Counted from the first letter of the stretch, positions 1-8,752 are shown. The stretch is DNA of 64,000 nt from DASRHT01 sp035293765 (GCA_035293765.1 DATGMF010000056.1:1-64000); one strand, 5' to 3'. A program made the numbers and translations. The notes: generated from the letters alone by a model not told the origin.

Positions 1-255
1 TCTGAAACCACTATTGCTCTTTTCTCCTGGAAGCTTTTTTCACTATCTGCCACTTTTTTCGAGTAAGTGACACCTGGTTCTTCCTCTCTGCTTGCCACTT
101 TTTTCGTTAAGCAGCTGTCTGGTTTTTTCTTATTGAAAACACGTAGGGGCAACTCCCACAATGAATCGGCTCCCACGATGAATCGGGGAGCTACAGGTGG
201 TTGTCCTCAACCCCTATCGTGGCAGGTTGCAGGGCAGGCGCGAGATACTGCCCCG
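1..255. other. Non-coding left edge with dispersed-repeat copies
   Basis: I see no convincing gene here. Two loosely similar stretches around positions 50-75 and 100-125 share the words CCACTTTTTTCG and CTGGTT. From 143 on, the sequence carries the GTAGGGGC word and the phrase at 170-195 that recurs in exact inverted orientation at 8782-8807, so this is part of the dispersed repeat family of the left half. Confidence 0.6.
170..195. repeat. 26-nt dispersed repeat, copy 1
   Basis: The 26 nucleotides at 170-195 (core CGATGAATCGGGGAGC) are exactly the reverse complement of 8782-8807. Both sit beside GTAGGGGC-type palindromes in non-coding DNA, which points to a mobile or recombinogenic intergenic repeat rather than a regulatory site. 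Confidence 0.8.
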
Positions 256-1062
256 TCATATCCGTATTTTATCGCTGCCGGTTGATGGGCGAAATTTAGT
301 GCCGTCGTTGATGAAGACCGAAACCTGGTCCTGGCTGGGTAAGTGGATGTGAATCACCATATCAACCCTGCCATTGCCGGTGACATCGCGAAATTCCAGG
401 GTGATAGGGGCCAGATCGCCGCCATCGCCCGCGATATAGACAGGGGCAACGTAGCTCACAGATTTGGCCGGGTCCCCCGCCATAAACTCCACGATAATCG
501 CCTGACGGTTCAGATTCATCGCGATGAAGTGGCTGGGGTGCTGGCGGCTATCCCCACCATGCCCGACGACCGCATCGGTCTGGAAGGTGCGCGGCATGCC
601 ATAGCGGTAATCGTTGTAGCGCTGTACCCCCCATGCCAGCACGCTGGAACCAACCATCCATAAGACGAGCATCGCAATCATGCCAACGCCAGCCGGGACG
701 AGCCAGTGGATGCTTTTGCGAGGAGTTGATTTGCGCTCAGGGGAATGTGAGGTTGTGGTACGCGGCGAACGGGGCGGATTCTTTACGTCTGGCTGTTGCG
801 ACTGGCGGCGAGTCTGGATGGGAACCGGTGACACTTGCGCACTCGTGGCTCGCGGCACCAGGGCTTTGGGATTCTCCCCCCGACGAACAGTGCTCGTATG
901 CTGGCGAGGCAGGTCGAAGAGGTCTGCTGCGTGTCCGTCTGTTCGAGTGGACGTATCTACCGACTTCCCTATCGTTTTCGCATACTGCGAGCCTGCACTG
1001 GTCTCCCGTTCGCCCGTATTGGTTCTGGGCCGCCTCGGTTGCGACTGCTCATCCTGAGGCAT
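256..1062 (-). CDS. Membrane-anchored protein with basic, disordered N-terminus and FG-GAP-like end
   Basis: A 268-residue protein of unknown function. Residues 1-118 are polar, rich in Arg, Ser, Thr and Pro and probably disordered. One hydrophobic helix follows at about 122-146 (LVPAGVGMIAMLVLWMVG). The remaining ~120 residues would lie outside the cell and end with DVTGNGRVDMVIHI, which resembles the calcium-binding loop of FG-GAP/VCBS repeats. This gives a type II topology with a cytoplasmic tail. The function is not recognisable. The gene stands alone; the next minus-strand gene starts upstream at 1572. Confidence 0.7.
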   Translation of the reverse strand: MPQDEQSQPRRPRTNTGERETSAGSQYAKTIGKSVDTSTRTDGHAADLFDLPRQHTSTVRRGENPKALVPRATSAQVSPVPIQTRRQSQQPDVKNPPRSPRTTTSHSPERKSTPRKSIHWLVPAGVGMIAMLVLWMVGSSVLAWGVQRYNDYRYGMPRTFQTDAVVGHGGDSRQHPSHFIAMNLNRQAIIVEFMAGDPAKSVSYVAPVYIAGDGGDLAPITLEFRDVTGNGRVDMVIHIHLPSQDQVSVFINDGTKFRPSTGSDKIRI

Positions 1063-1242
1063 GGCTTTCCCTTTCTCTCGCTGCGTATCCCCTCCCGCCT
1101 GTCTGACAGGAAGGTCTTACAGTTCTAACGGCGGACTATATCGAAAGCTATCATACTATGATATAGGCCCATTGTCAAATACTGCATGTCAAATCGTTTC
1201 AATATGTTCCATCTTGTTGACCTGGTTGACAACGCTTTAAGC

Positions 1243-1572
1243 TCAAGAACGGTTGTCCGATTCGAAAATTTGCTCGGCTAACTCCGGTTGCTCGGTATCA
1301 TCAGGGGCAAGTGGGATATCTACCGGTGAAGGGGGATTAATAAAGCCGATCATAGCTCTGATAATACCAATCAGCACCGCAATTGCGCCGAAGCCGATCA
1401 GAAGGCTGCCTGCCGAATACATGCCGGTATTGAGAAAAAGGCCGATGATAATCATAAGTAGGCCGACGATGACAAGAACGGCGCCGCTGCCAGCGTACTT
1501 GATGAATTTACGCTGGGCCGCCTCATCCATCAGCCTGAAGCGTTGCCTCAGGCTCAATTTCTCTTCTGACAT
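1243..1572 (-). CDS. Small two-helix membrane protein
   Basis: A 109-residue protein with a basic N-terminal stretch (residues 1-25), two membrane helices (about 30-50, VLVIVGLLMIIIGLF, and 56-78, LLIGFGAIAVLIGIIRA) and an acidic C-terminal tail. A GAAAGGAAG ribosome-binding site lies a few bases before the ATG. It resembles small accessory membrane proteins of Chloroflexota, but no family can be named. It is monocistronic, with non-coding DNA on both sides. Confidence 0.75.
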   Translation of the reverse strand: MSEEKLSLRQRFRLMDEAAQRKFIKYAGSGAVLVIVGLLMIIIGLFLNTGMYSAGSLLIGFGAIAVLIGIIRAMIGFINPPSPVDIPLAPDDTEQPELAEQIFESDNRS

Positions 1573-1752
1573 AGAGCGCTTCCTTTCCCGGGCCGAGTGT
1601 ATACCCCTGTATTACTACGAATTATACCTCAAACACTTCAAATAAGCAATTTGCCCTATTTCTGGAAGAGAGGCGTAGCAATTATACGATCTCTTTCTCA
1701 GAAATAGGGCAAGAAGAGCTGTGCTTTATTCTAGCATTACTCTGCTTTTCCT
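1573..1752. terminator. Inverted repeat between two minus-strand genes
   Basis: Around 1651-1713 the words TTGCCCTATTTCTG and CAGAAATAGGGCAA face each other as a perfect 14-bp inverted repeat separated by about 35 bases. This could be a loose hairpin ending the transcript of the 1753-2253 gene, or an operator for the 1572 gene. The sequence alone does not decide. Confidence 0.4.
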
Positions 1753-2253
1753 TTAGGGGGCGGGTGTCTGCACGGTCCCCAGGGCGTCCGCGATCTCCTT
1801 CAAGGTCATTCTTTCAGCATCGTTGATCGCGTGTCCATTCTCTGAGGAGGCGCCGGCAACTTTGGTGCTAACATCCATCAGCCACTGCTTGTAACCTTCT
1901 GCCTCCTGAGGAGGAACTCTCTGCGAGAGCAGCAGGGCGATGTTGCGGCACGTCTGGAGAGCTTCGGGCTTGACCTGCTGACGGGCTTTATTGTCGCTAA
2001 TGTACGCTTTAACTTTCTGGAAGACGTGCTTCTCTTCCTGATCATTATTGCTGGACAGAAGCGCCTGGATCAGCGAATTTTGGGGATACTGTTGCGCAAC
2101 GCGTTTATTGGTGGCGTTATACAGCGCCATTGCCTCTTTGGCTGTCCCGATCAAACCACTGCTCGAAGAAAGCAAAACAGCCATCCCGGTTTGAACTGGA
2201 GCTAATAGGAGCATTGTCCACTCCTGGGGAGTGAAATCTGCTTTACTCGTCAT
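1753..2253 (-). CDS. Hypothetical soluble helical protein
   Basis: A 166-residue, mostly helical cytosolic protein without signal peptide or membrane helices. It opens with the pattern FTPQEWTMLLLAPVQTGMAV, then a Ser-rich turn and KEAMALYNATNK. This opening resembles a widespread group of uncharacterised actinobacterial and Chloroflexota proteins of about 150-170 residues. The ATG is preceded by a GGAGAAAACT-type ribosome-binding site. There is no catalytic motif I can point to and no operon partner. Confidence 0.75.
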   Translation of the reverse strand: MTSKADFTPQEWTMLLLAPVQTGMAVLLSSSSGLIGTAKEAMALYNATNKRVAQQYPQNSLIQALLSSNNDQEEKHVFQKVKAYISDNKARQQVKPEALQTCRNIALLLSQRVPPQEAEGYKQWLMDVSTKVAGASSENGHAINDAERMTLKEIADALGTVQTPAP

Positions 2254-2549
2254 CTAGTTTTCTCCTTTCCACCTCTGAAAAGTTATCCGTTAGGGGCTAG
2301 ATTGGACGATATACGCATAATTTGATGTGTTTCGCGCTCCAGAGCGGCGGGATGCGATAAATCGGGTAAGGCGATAAATCGCGTAGGACGCGCTGAAGCG
2401 GGTCCCTACGAAAGTGCTTTGGGTCCACCTGAAATAAGAGGATTGTCGCAGGCGTTCCGGGTAAAGGGTAAGGTTCAGGAGAAATTTCTACCGGCGCCTT
2501 TACTCAAAAGCGCCGGTATGAAACTGGATTACAGGTTTATGATATCCGT
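2254..2549. repeat. Intergenic region with 17-bp tandem repeat and palindrome
   Basis: No gene is visible. At 2354-2387 two near-identical 17-base units (GCGATAAATCGGGTAAG and GCGATAAATCGCGTAGG) stand in tandem. The second merges into an imperfect palindrome (GTAGGACGCGCTGAAGCGGG, then TCCCTAC to 2409) of the dispersed family found throughout the left half. Around 2490-2516 GGCGCCTTT and AAAAGCGCC form a short hairpin. Confidence 0.6.
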
Positions 2550-2870
2550 TTAGCGATACTGAGGATTCTGGGGATAAGCAGGATTCTGAGGATAGGCAGG
2601 ATTCTGCATTCCCCTGGCTGCAGCCATCTGGCGCAGTTGGTTCAGTTCCTGATAAATGGGCCATTCGCCAAAAGCCAGGATACAGAGCATGATAATGTTG
2701 GCGATAGGAACCAGCATCAGTAAGCTTAAAGCTCCACTATAGCCGGCTTTTGAGAAAATTTTCCAGTAAATGATGATGCTAAAAACGATTGAGGCCAGGG
2801 CGATCAATCCAATGATCAAAGAAAACGTGCCGAGAGCTGCCGTTATTGCTGCGGGGTCATTGTTAGGCAT
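2550..2870 (-). CDS. Small membrane protein with NPAYPQ repeats
   Basis: A 106-residue protein when started at the ATG at 2870, which has a strong AGGAGG site just upstream; a longer start at 2960 lacks one. Two or three membrane helices (about 12-34, 44-66) are followed by a polar tail that ends in three repeats of NPAYPQ/NPQYR. The layout, including the IFSKAGYSGALSLLMLVPIAN segment, resembles small DUF5684-like membrane proteins. The function is unknown. The Pro-Tyr-Gln tail could be an interaction tag. Confidence 0.75.
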   Translation of the reverse strand: MPNNDPAAITAALGTFSLIIGLIALASIVFSIIIYWKIFSKAGYSGALSLLMLVPIANIIMLCILAFGEWPIYQELNQLRQMAAARGMQNPAYPQNPAYPQNPQYR

Positions 2871-3017
2871 TGCTTTTCCTCCTAGAAGGTTAAAACTCGT
2901 TTTTCTATTTCGCACTAGAATATCTGCACGTATAATACATGAGATTGCATCCGCTGACAATGAGATTATTCATACTTTTGGCGTGAGAAAGTTCACGGGA
3001 AAGATGGAGATCCTTTT

Positions 3018-3503
3018 TCAAATGCGCTGATAACTCCAGTCAACCATCTCGCCGTTATGATAGGGCATCCAGCCGTGGAAAGGTCGAGGATCGTCGTCAA
3101 AGACCATCGGCAAAAATTTGTGGTCGCTGGGCCATAGTTGCAGCGTCGGCAGGGCTTTGAGCGAGACCCATTCGAGCGTTCCCTCATGATTGCCCTCGTT
3201 GGGCTCACCATGCCATTCTTCGATCCGAAAAATAAAGCCGAACCAGTCCTGTCCCTGTTTCCCGAAGCCGGGCCAGGAGATGGTTCCACGCAGTGTCATC
3301 TGATCGGCAATCAAGCCAGATTCTTCCACGATCTCGCGCTTCATCCCGCTGACGATATCTTCCCCTGCCTCCAGACGACCGCCCAGGCCGTTGTACTTGC
3401 CAAAATGAATGTCGTCTGGCCTCTTGTTGCGATGAATCATCAATACCCGGCTGCGGTCTCTCGATACAATATAGCCTAATGTCGCTAAAATAGGTGTATA
3501 CAT
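3018..3503 (-). CDS. NUDIX hydrolase, MutT/MTH1-like
   Basis: A 161-residue NUDIX pyrophosphohydrolase, probably cleaning oxidised or damaged purine nucleoside triphosphates. The NUDIX box runs from about residue 41 (GLGGRLEAGEDIVSGMKREI then VEESG), with the metal-binding REIVEE glutamates intact. The rest (TLRGTISWPGFG, KFLPMVFDDDP) matches MTH1/8-oxo-dGTP diphosphatase relatives. It is divergent from modA, with about 240 bases between the two starts. The substrate is inferred from family resemblance only. Confidence 0.85.
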   Translation of the reverse strand: MYTPILATLGYIVSRDRSRVLMIHRNKRPDDIHFGKYNGLGGRLEAGEDIVSGMKREIVEESGLIADQMTLRGTISWPGFGKQGQDWFGFIFRIEEWHGEPNEGNHEGTLEWVSLKALPTLQLWPSDHKFLPMVFDDDPRPFHGWMPYHNGEMVDWSYQRI

Positions 3504-3588
3504 GCTATGCTGACCTCTTTACTTGTGATGGCGTGCGAGCGAAAAAAGCTCCACATAATAGGACGAAGCAACAACGCTTCCAGAAACC

Positions 3589-3618
3589 TTGACATACCTT
3601 TGCTTTTCCTCATATACT
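3589..3618 (+). promoter_or_regulatory. Sigma-70 type promoter of modAB
   Basis: TTGACA at 3589-3594 and TATACT at 3613-3618 are separated by 18 bases, close to the housekeeping consensus. Transcription would start near 3625, giving a leader of about 115 nucleotides before the GTG of modA. I see no molybdenum-cofactor riboswitch in that leader. Confidence 0.65.
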
Positions 3619-3739
3619 CAGTGCATGAATATTCAACTATCGAGCTTATCCTTTGCGTATCTGGGCCAGTGTGGTTCTGGCATGGCTCAAGCTGGTCGTT
3701 CCCTTTCGTTGCTATATACTACCTCAAAGGAGATGTAAT

Positions 3740-4567
3740 GTGAGACAGCCCTTACGCATTTTTTTTCTTCTCAGCCTCTTTCTTTTGCTCGTTGCCGGTT
3801 GCGGTAGTTCGCCTGCTGCCAACCAACCCTCGACCCCGGCGCCTGTTACCCTGAACGTTTTTGCGGCGGCCTCACTCACCGAATCATTTGGTGAGATTGC
3901 GAAACAGTACCAGGCGAGCCATCCGAATATCAAGATCGTCTACAACTTCAACGGCTCGCAGATCCTGGTGCAACAGATCATCAATGGAGCGAACGCGGAT
4001 ATTTTTGCTTCTGCCGACACTGTCAATATGAATAAAGCTGTCGATGCTAAAGCGGTCAGCAGTTCGCAAATCTTTGCTCGCAACAAGCTTGCTGTGATTA
4101 TACCTGTGAGCAATCCTGGCAACATCACGTCATTAAAAGACCTCGCACGCAAAGGACTGAAGATCGTGCTCGCGGCCCCTACCGTTCCGGCGGGCAAATA
4201 TAGTATACAGATACTCGATACGATGGCAAAGTCCCCCGATTATGGTCCCACCTTTGAGAGCGGTGTCAAGGCCAACGTTGTGTCTCAGGAGGATAATGTG
4301 AAGGCAGTGGTGCAGAAGGTACAGTTAGGCGAGGCTGACGCCGGTATTGTGTATCAAACCGATGTAACCGTTGCCGTTGCGAACCAGATCAAGATGATTG
4401 ATATCCCTGACAACTTCAATGTCGTTGCCGAGTACCCTGTCGCCGTCACCCTGAAATCGGCTCACTCTACCGAAGCCCAGGCGTTTGTACAATATCTATT
4501 GTCACCCGCCGGGCAGGCAGTTTTGACAAAGTTTCACTTTATCGGCGTCAATGGCGGAGGCTCATAG
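3740..4567 (+). CDS. modA: Molybdate ABC transporter substrate-binding lipoprotein
   Basis: A 275-residue extracellular solute-binding protein that captures molybdate or tungstate for ABC import. The GTG at 3740 is chosen because AAAGGAG stands 7 bases upstream and it gives a clean lipoprotein signal ending in LVAGC; an upstream frame extension lacks a site. The mature part begins with the ModA pattern LNVFAAASLTESFGEIAKQY and contains FNGSQILVQQI and GADADI-like residues that contact the oxyanion. It is followed after 2 bases by modB. No modC ATPase lies in the window, so the ATPase must be encoded elsewhere. Confidence 0.92.
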   Translation: MRQPLRIFFLLSLFLLLVAGCGSSPAANQPSTPAPVTLNVFAAASLTESFGEIAKQYQASHPNIKIVYNFNGSQILVQQIINGANADIFASADTVNMNKAVDAKAVSSSQIFARNKLAVIIPVSNPGNITSLKDLARKGLKIVLAAPTVPAGKYSIQILDTMAKSPDYGPTFESGVKANVVSQEDNVKAVVQKVQLGEADAGIVYQTDVTVAVANQIKMIDIPDNFNVVAEYPVAVTLKSAHSTEAQAFVQYLLSPAGQAVLTKFHFIGVNGGGS

Positions 4568-4569
4568 TC

Positions 4570-5412
4570 ATGAGACCCGCGACAAAGCGAGTGCCTCCAG
4601 GAGATGTCCTGCGGACATCTCCTGGAGGCACTCGCTTCCGCCTGAACTGGCCTGGAAGAGCCCTTGTGGCTGTGCTGGCAAGCCTCTTCTTGCTTTTTCT
4701 GGGAGTCCCGCTGGTAGCCCTGTTTTTTCGTGAGCCGCCAGCAGCGATCTGGGTTGCCATGATGGAGCCGGATGTCTTCCAGGCGCTGCAACTGAGCTTT
4801 GTTACGACCTGCCTGAGCACAGTGGTCGCGGTGCTATTTGGTCTGCCGGTAGCATACCTGCTCGCCCGTACCGGTTTTCCCGGTCGCAGGCTGGCGGAGA
4901 CACTGGTGGTGATGCCGACGGTGCTCCCGCCGGTGGTAGCTGGCGTTGCCCTGTTGCTCACCTTCGGACGTATGGGCTTGATTGGGCATTATCTGGACCT
5001 GGTTGGGATCACCATTCCCTTCACGACGGTTGCTGTGGTCATGGCTCAAGTTTTTATCGCTGCACCCTTTTTCGTCAATAGCGCCAGAGCGGGCTTTGAG
5101 CAATTGGACCGGCGCTACGAGATGGCTGCCTTTACCTTACGCGCCTCCCCCTTCTACGCCTTTCGCCATGTAGTATTGCCTTTAATTCGACCTGCGCTCC
5201 TCTCGGGCATCGGCCTCGCCTGGGCGCGGGCGCTGGGCGAATTTGGCGCGACCATCACCTTCGCTGGCAACTTTCCTGGCGTGACCCAGACGATGCCCAT
5301 TGCCGTCTATGATGCCAGTCAAAGCGACCTAGACAAAGCAATTGCCCTCTCCGTCGTGCTGCTCGCCGTCTCATTCGGCGTGCTGCTGGCCCTGCGTATC
5401 GGCAAAAAATAA
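4570..5412 (+). CDS. modB: Molybdate ABC transporter permease
   Basis: A 280-residue inner-membrane permease with five to six helices and the ABC permease EAA-type loop (EMAAFTLRASPFYAFRHVVLP, then ALGEFGATITFAG, the ModB signature). It pairs with ModA 2 bases upstream. The first ~20 codons are odd: they are written by a 25-bp perfect inverted repeat (4585-4609 and 4613-4637) that encodes KRVPPGDVLRTSPGGTR, a stretch not expected in ModB. The helix-bearing homologous part starts around residue 25. No ATPase gene follows. Confidence 0.9.
   Translation: MRPATKRVPPGDVLRTSPGGTRFRLNWPGRALVAVLASLFLLFLGVPLVALFFREPPAAIWVAMMEPDVFQALQLSFVTTCLSTVVAVLFGLPVAYLLARTGFPGRRLAETLVVMPTVLPPVVAGVALLLTFGRMGLIGHYLDLVGITIPFTTVAVVMAQVFIAAPFFVNSARAGFEQLDRRYEMAAFTLRASPFYAFRHVVLPLIRPALLSGIGLAWARALGEFGATITFAGNFPGVTQTMPIAVYDASQSDLDKAIALSVVLLAVSFGVLLALRIGKK
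4585..4637. repeat. 25-bp perfect inverted repeat inside the start of modB
   Basis: The arms 4585-4609 and 4613-4637 are exact reverse complements with a 3-base TGC loop. In mRNA this would be a very stable hairpin beginning 15 bases after the modB start codon, likely to slow or block ribosomes. It reads through in frame, so it looks like a palindromic repeat that inserted into the coding start without breaking the frame. Confidence 0.9.
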
Positions 5413-5831
5413 CCGATTGCTGCAAATCCCGTGATTATTGTAAATCCCGTGATTATTGTAAATCCCGTGATTGTTGCAAATGCCGTAGGGACCTGGTTTA
5501 CCGCGTCCGCTTTAGCGCCGTTCCCTCGCTCCACCATCCATGTTAACCTCGGCCCCGAAAATCTTGCTGATTAAGAATAGCGTTCATCAAACGACAATGC
5601 TGGTTGGCCTCTCTCGTAGAGAACTGCGATGTTGGAAGCATGTGAAGAGGGCAGGCAGGCAATAAATTGGACGCGATAAATCAGGTCCCTACCACGTTTC
5701 GAGCATGTTTACATTGCTTTTGGGCGTTTTAAATTGTTTTCGGGGAGGCTTGTTTATGAGGTATACTATATTGAGCATGAATCTGCGTTGGCAGTTATAA
5801 ATTTCATTTGTAGGTAAAGGTGTTGCGCATA
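5413..5831. repeat. Intergenic repeat cluster downstream of modB
   Basis: Three 18-bp tandem units (AAATCCCGTGATTATTGT at 5424-5441, 5442-5459 and a variant at 5460-5477) are followed by a decayed copy and by the dispersed word GCCGTAGGGACC (about 5483). A second piece at 5658-5695 (GATAAATCAGGTCCCTACCA) is its inverted relative. No gene and no modC remnant is visible in these 400 bases. Confidence 0.8.
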
Positions 5832-6407
5832 ATGGTTCACAATGAGCATTCCTGGGAAACGCTCTCCTCCCATAAAGTCCTGGAAACGCCCTATTTGAAG
5901 ATACGCCGCGAACGGGTCGCTTTGCCCAATGGCACCATCATTCCAGACTATTATATTATCGAAAATCGCGGCTGGGTTGGCATTGTTCCAATCACTGAAG
6001 ATGGTCGCTTTATACTTAATCGACAGTATAAACATGGGATTGGCCTGGAGGTGCTGGAATTTCCCTCGGGCATGATCGATGAGCACGAGGATGATCCTAT
6101 GCTCACGGCCCACCGCGAACTGATGGAGGAAACTGGCTATAGTGTGGAGTCCGACCAGCTTGAGTTCCTGGCCCATATGCTTGCCAATCCGACGGGCGCG
6201 GTGACGCGTGTCTGGTGGTACCTGGCGCGCAATGTACGCAAAACGGGTGAGCAAAAAATCGATCCAACCGAAGTGATTGAGAACCTGCTGGTCACGCCTG
6301 CCGAGTTGCTGCAACTGATCCATTCCGGCGAATTCGCGGTGCAGGGGCAGATCGCGGCCGCGTACATGGCGCTGGAACGGCTGGGCTTGATGCGCGTACT
6401 ATTCTAG
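5832..6407 (+). CDS. NUDIX hydrolase, ADP-ribose pyrophosphatase type
   Basis: A protein of about 191 residues from the ATG at 5832 (a GTG at 5820 adds four residues). The NUDIX box is complete: G, then E at position 6, then REL-EETG (GMIDEHEDDPMLTAHRELME, then ETGY). The N-terminal strand HKVLETPYLKIRRERVALPNG and the VEFP-like LEFPSG are typical of the ADP-ribose pyrophosphatase/NudF branch that hydrolyses ADP-ribose or related nucleotide sugars. It probably forms a domain-swapped dimer as in that family. It lies about 90 bases upstream of a two-component operon without an obvious functional link. Confidence 0.88.
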   Translation: MVHNEHSWETLSSHKVLETPYLKIRRERVALPNGTIIPDYYIIENRGWVGIVPITEDGRFILNRQYKHGIGLEVLEFPSGMIDEHEDDPMLTAHRELMEETGYSVESDQLEFLAHMLANPTGAVTRVWWYLARNVRKTGEQKIDPTEVIENLLVTPAELLQLIHSGEFAVQGQIAAAYMALERLGLMRVLF

Positions 6408-6497
6408 CGGATAATTTCAACAGAGGTTGGTAAAGCATCACAAAAATTTTACATATTCCTGGCAAATTCTTGAAAGACTTTTGATACAGTAAAGACG

Positions 6498-7238
6498 ATG
6501 AAAATACTTGTGATTGAGGATGAAGCGAATATTGTGCAGGTGATCCGGCTCTACCTGGAGCAGGCGGGCTACACCGTACACAGCGCCAGCGATGGCATCG
6601 CCGGTCTGGAAATGCACGCCCGCGAGCATCCCGACCTGGTGATCCTCGATCTGATGCTGCCCGCGCTCGACGGCATGGAGGTCTGCCGCCGCATTCGTGC
6701 CTGGGCTAATACGCCTATTCTCATGCTCACGGCGCGACAGGGAGAAGATGATCGTATCGCCGGTCTGGAGCTGGGAGCCGATGACTACCTGGTGAAACCA
6801 TTCAGCCCGCGCGAACTGGTCAGCCGCGTCAAAGCGATTCTGCGGCGTAGCGTCCCGGCCCTTGTTGCAGGGTCGCAGGAGCCACAGAGCAGGGGAGAGC
6901 AGGAAAAAGCTAACGATGAGGAAGTATTGCGTTTCGGCGATCTGCTCATCAACATCCCCGCGCGCCGCGTCAGCGTCGATGGGCAACCAATCACCCTCAC
7001 CGTCAAAGAGTTCGACCTGCTGGTCACGCTCGCCTCTGCCCCTGATCGCGTCTTCACCCGCGAAGTCCTGCTCAATCAGGTCTGGGGCTATACCTATCTC
7101 GGCGACGGCCGCACGGTTGATGTGCATGTTGGCACCCTGCGTAAAAAGCTAGAAGCTAACGCTAATGCTCCCCACCATGTGCAAACGGTCTGGGGTGTGG
7201 GCTACAAATTCGTCCCCACACCTTCAACCCGTTCATGA
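6498..7238 (+). CDS. OmpR/PhoB-family response regulator
   Basis: A 246-residue DNA-binding response regulator. The receiver domain (1-~118) has the acidic pair near the start (EDEA), the phospho-acceptor Asp in VILDLMLP, the Thr/Ala of MLTAR and the Lys of YLVKPF. The winged-helix effector domain (~145-240) has the transactivation loop VWGYTYLGDGRTVDVHVGTLRKKL. The gene overlaps or abuts the sensor kinase gene downstream and is its cognate partner. The signal cannot be deduced from the sequence. Confidence 0.93.
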   Translation: MKILVIEDEANIVQVIRLYLEQAGYTVHSASDGIAGLEMHAREHPDLVILDLMLPALDGMEVCRRIRAWANTPILMLTARQGEDDRIAGLELGADDYLVKPFSPRELVSRVKAILRRSVPALVAGSQEPQSRGEQEKANDEEVLRFGDLLINIPARRVSVDGQPITLTVKEFDLLVTLASAPDRVFTREVLLNQVWGYTYLGDGRTVDVHVGTLRKKLEANANAPHHVQTVWGVGYKFVPTPSTRS

Positions 7239-7252
7239 GAAGGAGACCAGGG

Positions 7253-8752
7253 ATGATTCACTTTTCCCCATTCTCCCGCTTGAGCTTGCGCGTCAAACTC
7301 GTCTTGAGCTATCTAGGGGTCGCGCTGGGAGCCATCCTGATCCTCGCCTTCGCGGTCGCGCTCTCTGTGCAAAACTACTTCACTATGACGCAATTAAGCA
7401 CGTTACATTTGCGTGCCCAATATCAGGCTCAAAGAATTGAATATGTTTATCAACGTCTAGGCGGTAAGCTACCGGACTCCCCGAATCCCCCATTTATCCA
7501 ATCACTATCTAACGATCCAGTAATAATCGCGATCCAATTTTCAAATAACGATCATCCTTTTTGTAGCGCACCACTCTCTCTTGAAAGTAACTGTGATGAT
7601 CCAACGCTGAGACGTGCTCTCCAACGTGCTCTCCAGGGGCACGAAGTTAACGGAACTTTTCCGGTTTTTACCGGCAACACAACGTTATCTTCACTCTATG
7701 ATAGTCTCCCGCTTTATTATCAGGGACAAATTTTTGGGGCATTGTTTCTCTCAGCGCCACAACTATTTCCAGATGCATTCTTGAATCAGGTGAACCAGGC
7801 CATCTGGATTGCCGGTATTATCGTCTCTGGCATCGTTATCCTTTTCAGCCTGTTACTCGCGCGGCGCCTCACACAGCCGCTTGAATCGCTCACAGTTGCG
7901 GCTGAGCAGATGAAGCGAGGACAATATACGCGGCGCGTAACACTACCCAGGTCGCAGGACGAGCTTGGACGGCTGGCGCTGACATTTAACGAGATGGCGG
8001 ACACCATTGAGGCTGATGTTAACGCTCTCCGCCGCCACGAGCAGTATCGCCGCGACCTGATCGCCAATATTGGACACGATCTTGCCACACCACTCACCGC
8101 CATTCAGGGCTTTAGCGAGGCACTGGCGGATGACATCATTCAGGACCCTATAGAGCGACAAGAGACGGCTCAGCGGATCGCGCGTGAGGTGCAGCGCCTG
8201 CGCCGTCTGGTCGCCGATATGCAACAAATGTCATCGCTCGAAGCTGGTCGCATCCGCCTCGATCTTGCCCCACTTGATATGCAATCGCTGGTCGATGAGA
8301 CGCTGGCGGTGGTCGCGCCGGAATGCGAGCTGGCGCATATCACGCTCTGCAATGAGATCGCGCCCTCCACCCCGCCTGTGCAGGCTGATAGTGATCGGCT
8401 CATCCAGGTCTTGCTCAACCTGCTCGACAATGCCCGCCGCCATACGCCTGAGAACGGCAAAATTACCATTGGCGCGGCTGCGAGTGAGAAAAAGCTACAC
8501 ATCTGGGTCAGCGATACGGGCGCGGGGATCGATCCCGCCGACCTGCCACATATCTTCGAGCGTTTCTACCGCGCCGACCGCTCCCGCACCGGCGCAACGG
8601 GCGGCAGCGGGCTCGGCCTCTCGATTGTGAAAGCGATCATTCAGGCCCACGGCGGCACGATCTGGGCGGAAAGTATCCCCGGCGAGGGAACGCGCATCAC
8701 CTTCACTTTGCCGCTTGCTATTGCAGACGACCAACGCCGCTCTCGGTCTTGA
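7253..8752 (+). CDS. Membrane sensor histidine kinase with HAMP domain
   Basis: About 499 residues when started at the ATG at 7253, which has AGAAGGAGACC upstream; an ATG at 7235 overlapping the regulator stop is possible. TM1 lies near residues 12-35, an extracellular sensor segment of ~140 residues follows, and TM2 near 180-202. Next come HAMP, the H-box (NIGHDLATPLTAI, phospho-accepting His), N-box (LLNLLDNARRHTP), G1 (VSDTGAGI), F-box and G2 (GGSGLGLSI). The sensor domain has no recognisable ligand motif. It works with the preceding regulator. Confidence 0.92.
   Translation: MIHFSPFSRLSLRVKLVLSYLGVALGAILILAFAVALSVQNYFTMTQLSTLHLRAQYQAQRIEYVYQRLGGKLPDSPNPPFIQSLSNDPVIIAIQFSNNDHPFCSAPLSLESNCDDPTLRRALQRALQGHEVNGTFPVFTGNTTLSSLYDSLPLYYQGQIFGALFLSAPQLFPDAFLNQVNQAIWIAGIIVSGIVILFSLLLARRLTQPLESLTVAAEQMKRGQYTRRVTLPRSQDELGRLALTFNEMADTIEADVNALRRHEQYRRDLIANIGHDLATPLTAIQGFSEALADDIIQDPIERQETAQRIAREVQRLRRLVADMQQMSSLEAGRIRLDLAPLDMQSLVDETLAVVAPECELAHITLCNEIAPSTPPVQADSDRLIQVLLNLLDNARRHTPENGKITIGAAASEKKLHIWVSDTGAGIDPADLPHIFERFYRADRSRTGATGGSGLGLSIVKAIIQAHGGTIWAESIPGEGTRITFTLPLAIADDQRRSRS

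Noticed and set aside
4585..4637. Riboswitch or attenuator controlling modB
   Set aside because: The hairpin lies within the coding start and is a perfect palindrome without alternative pairing; a repeat insertion explains it better.
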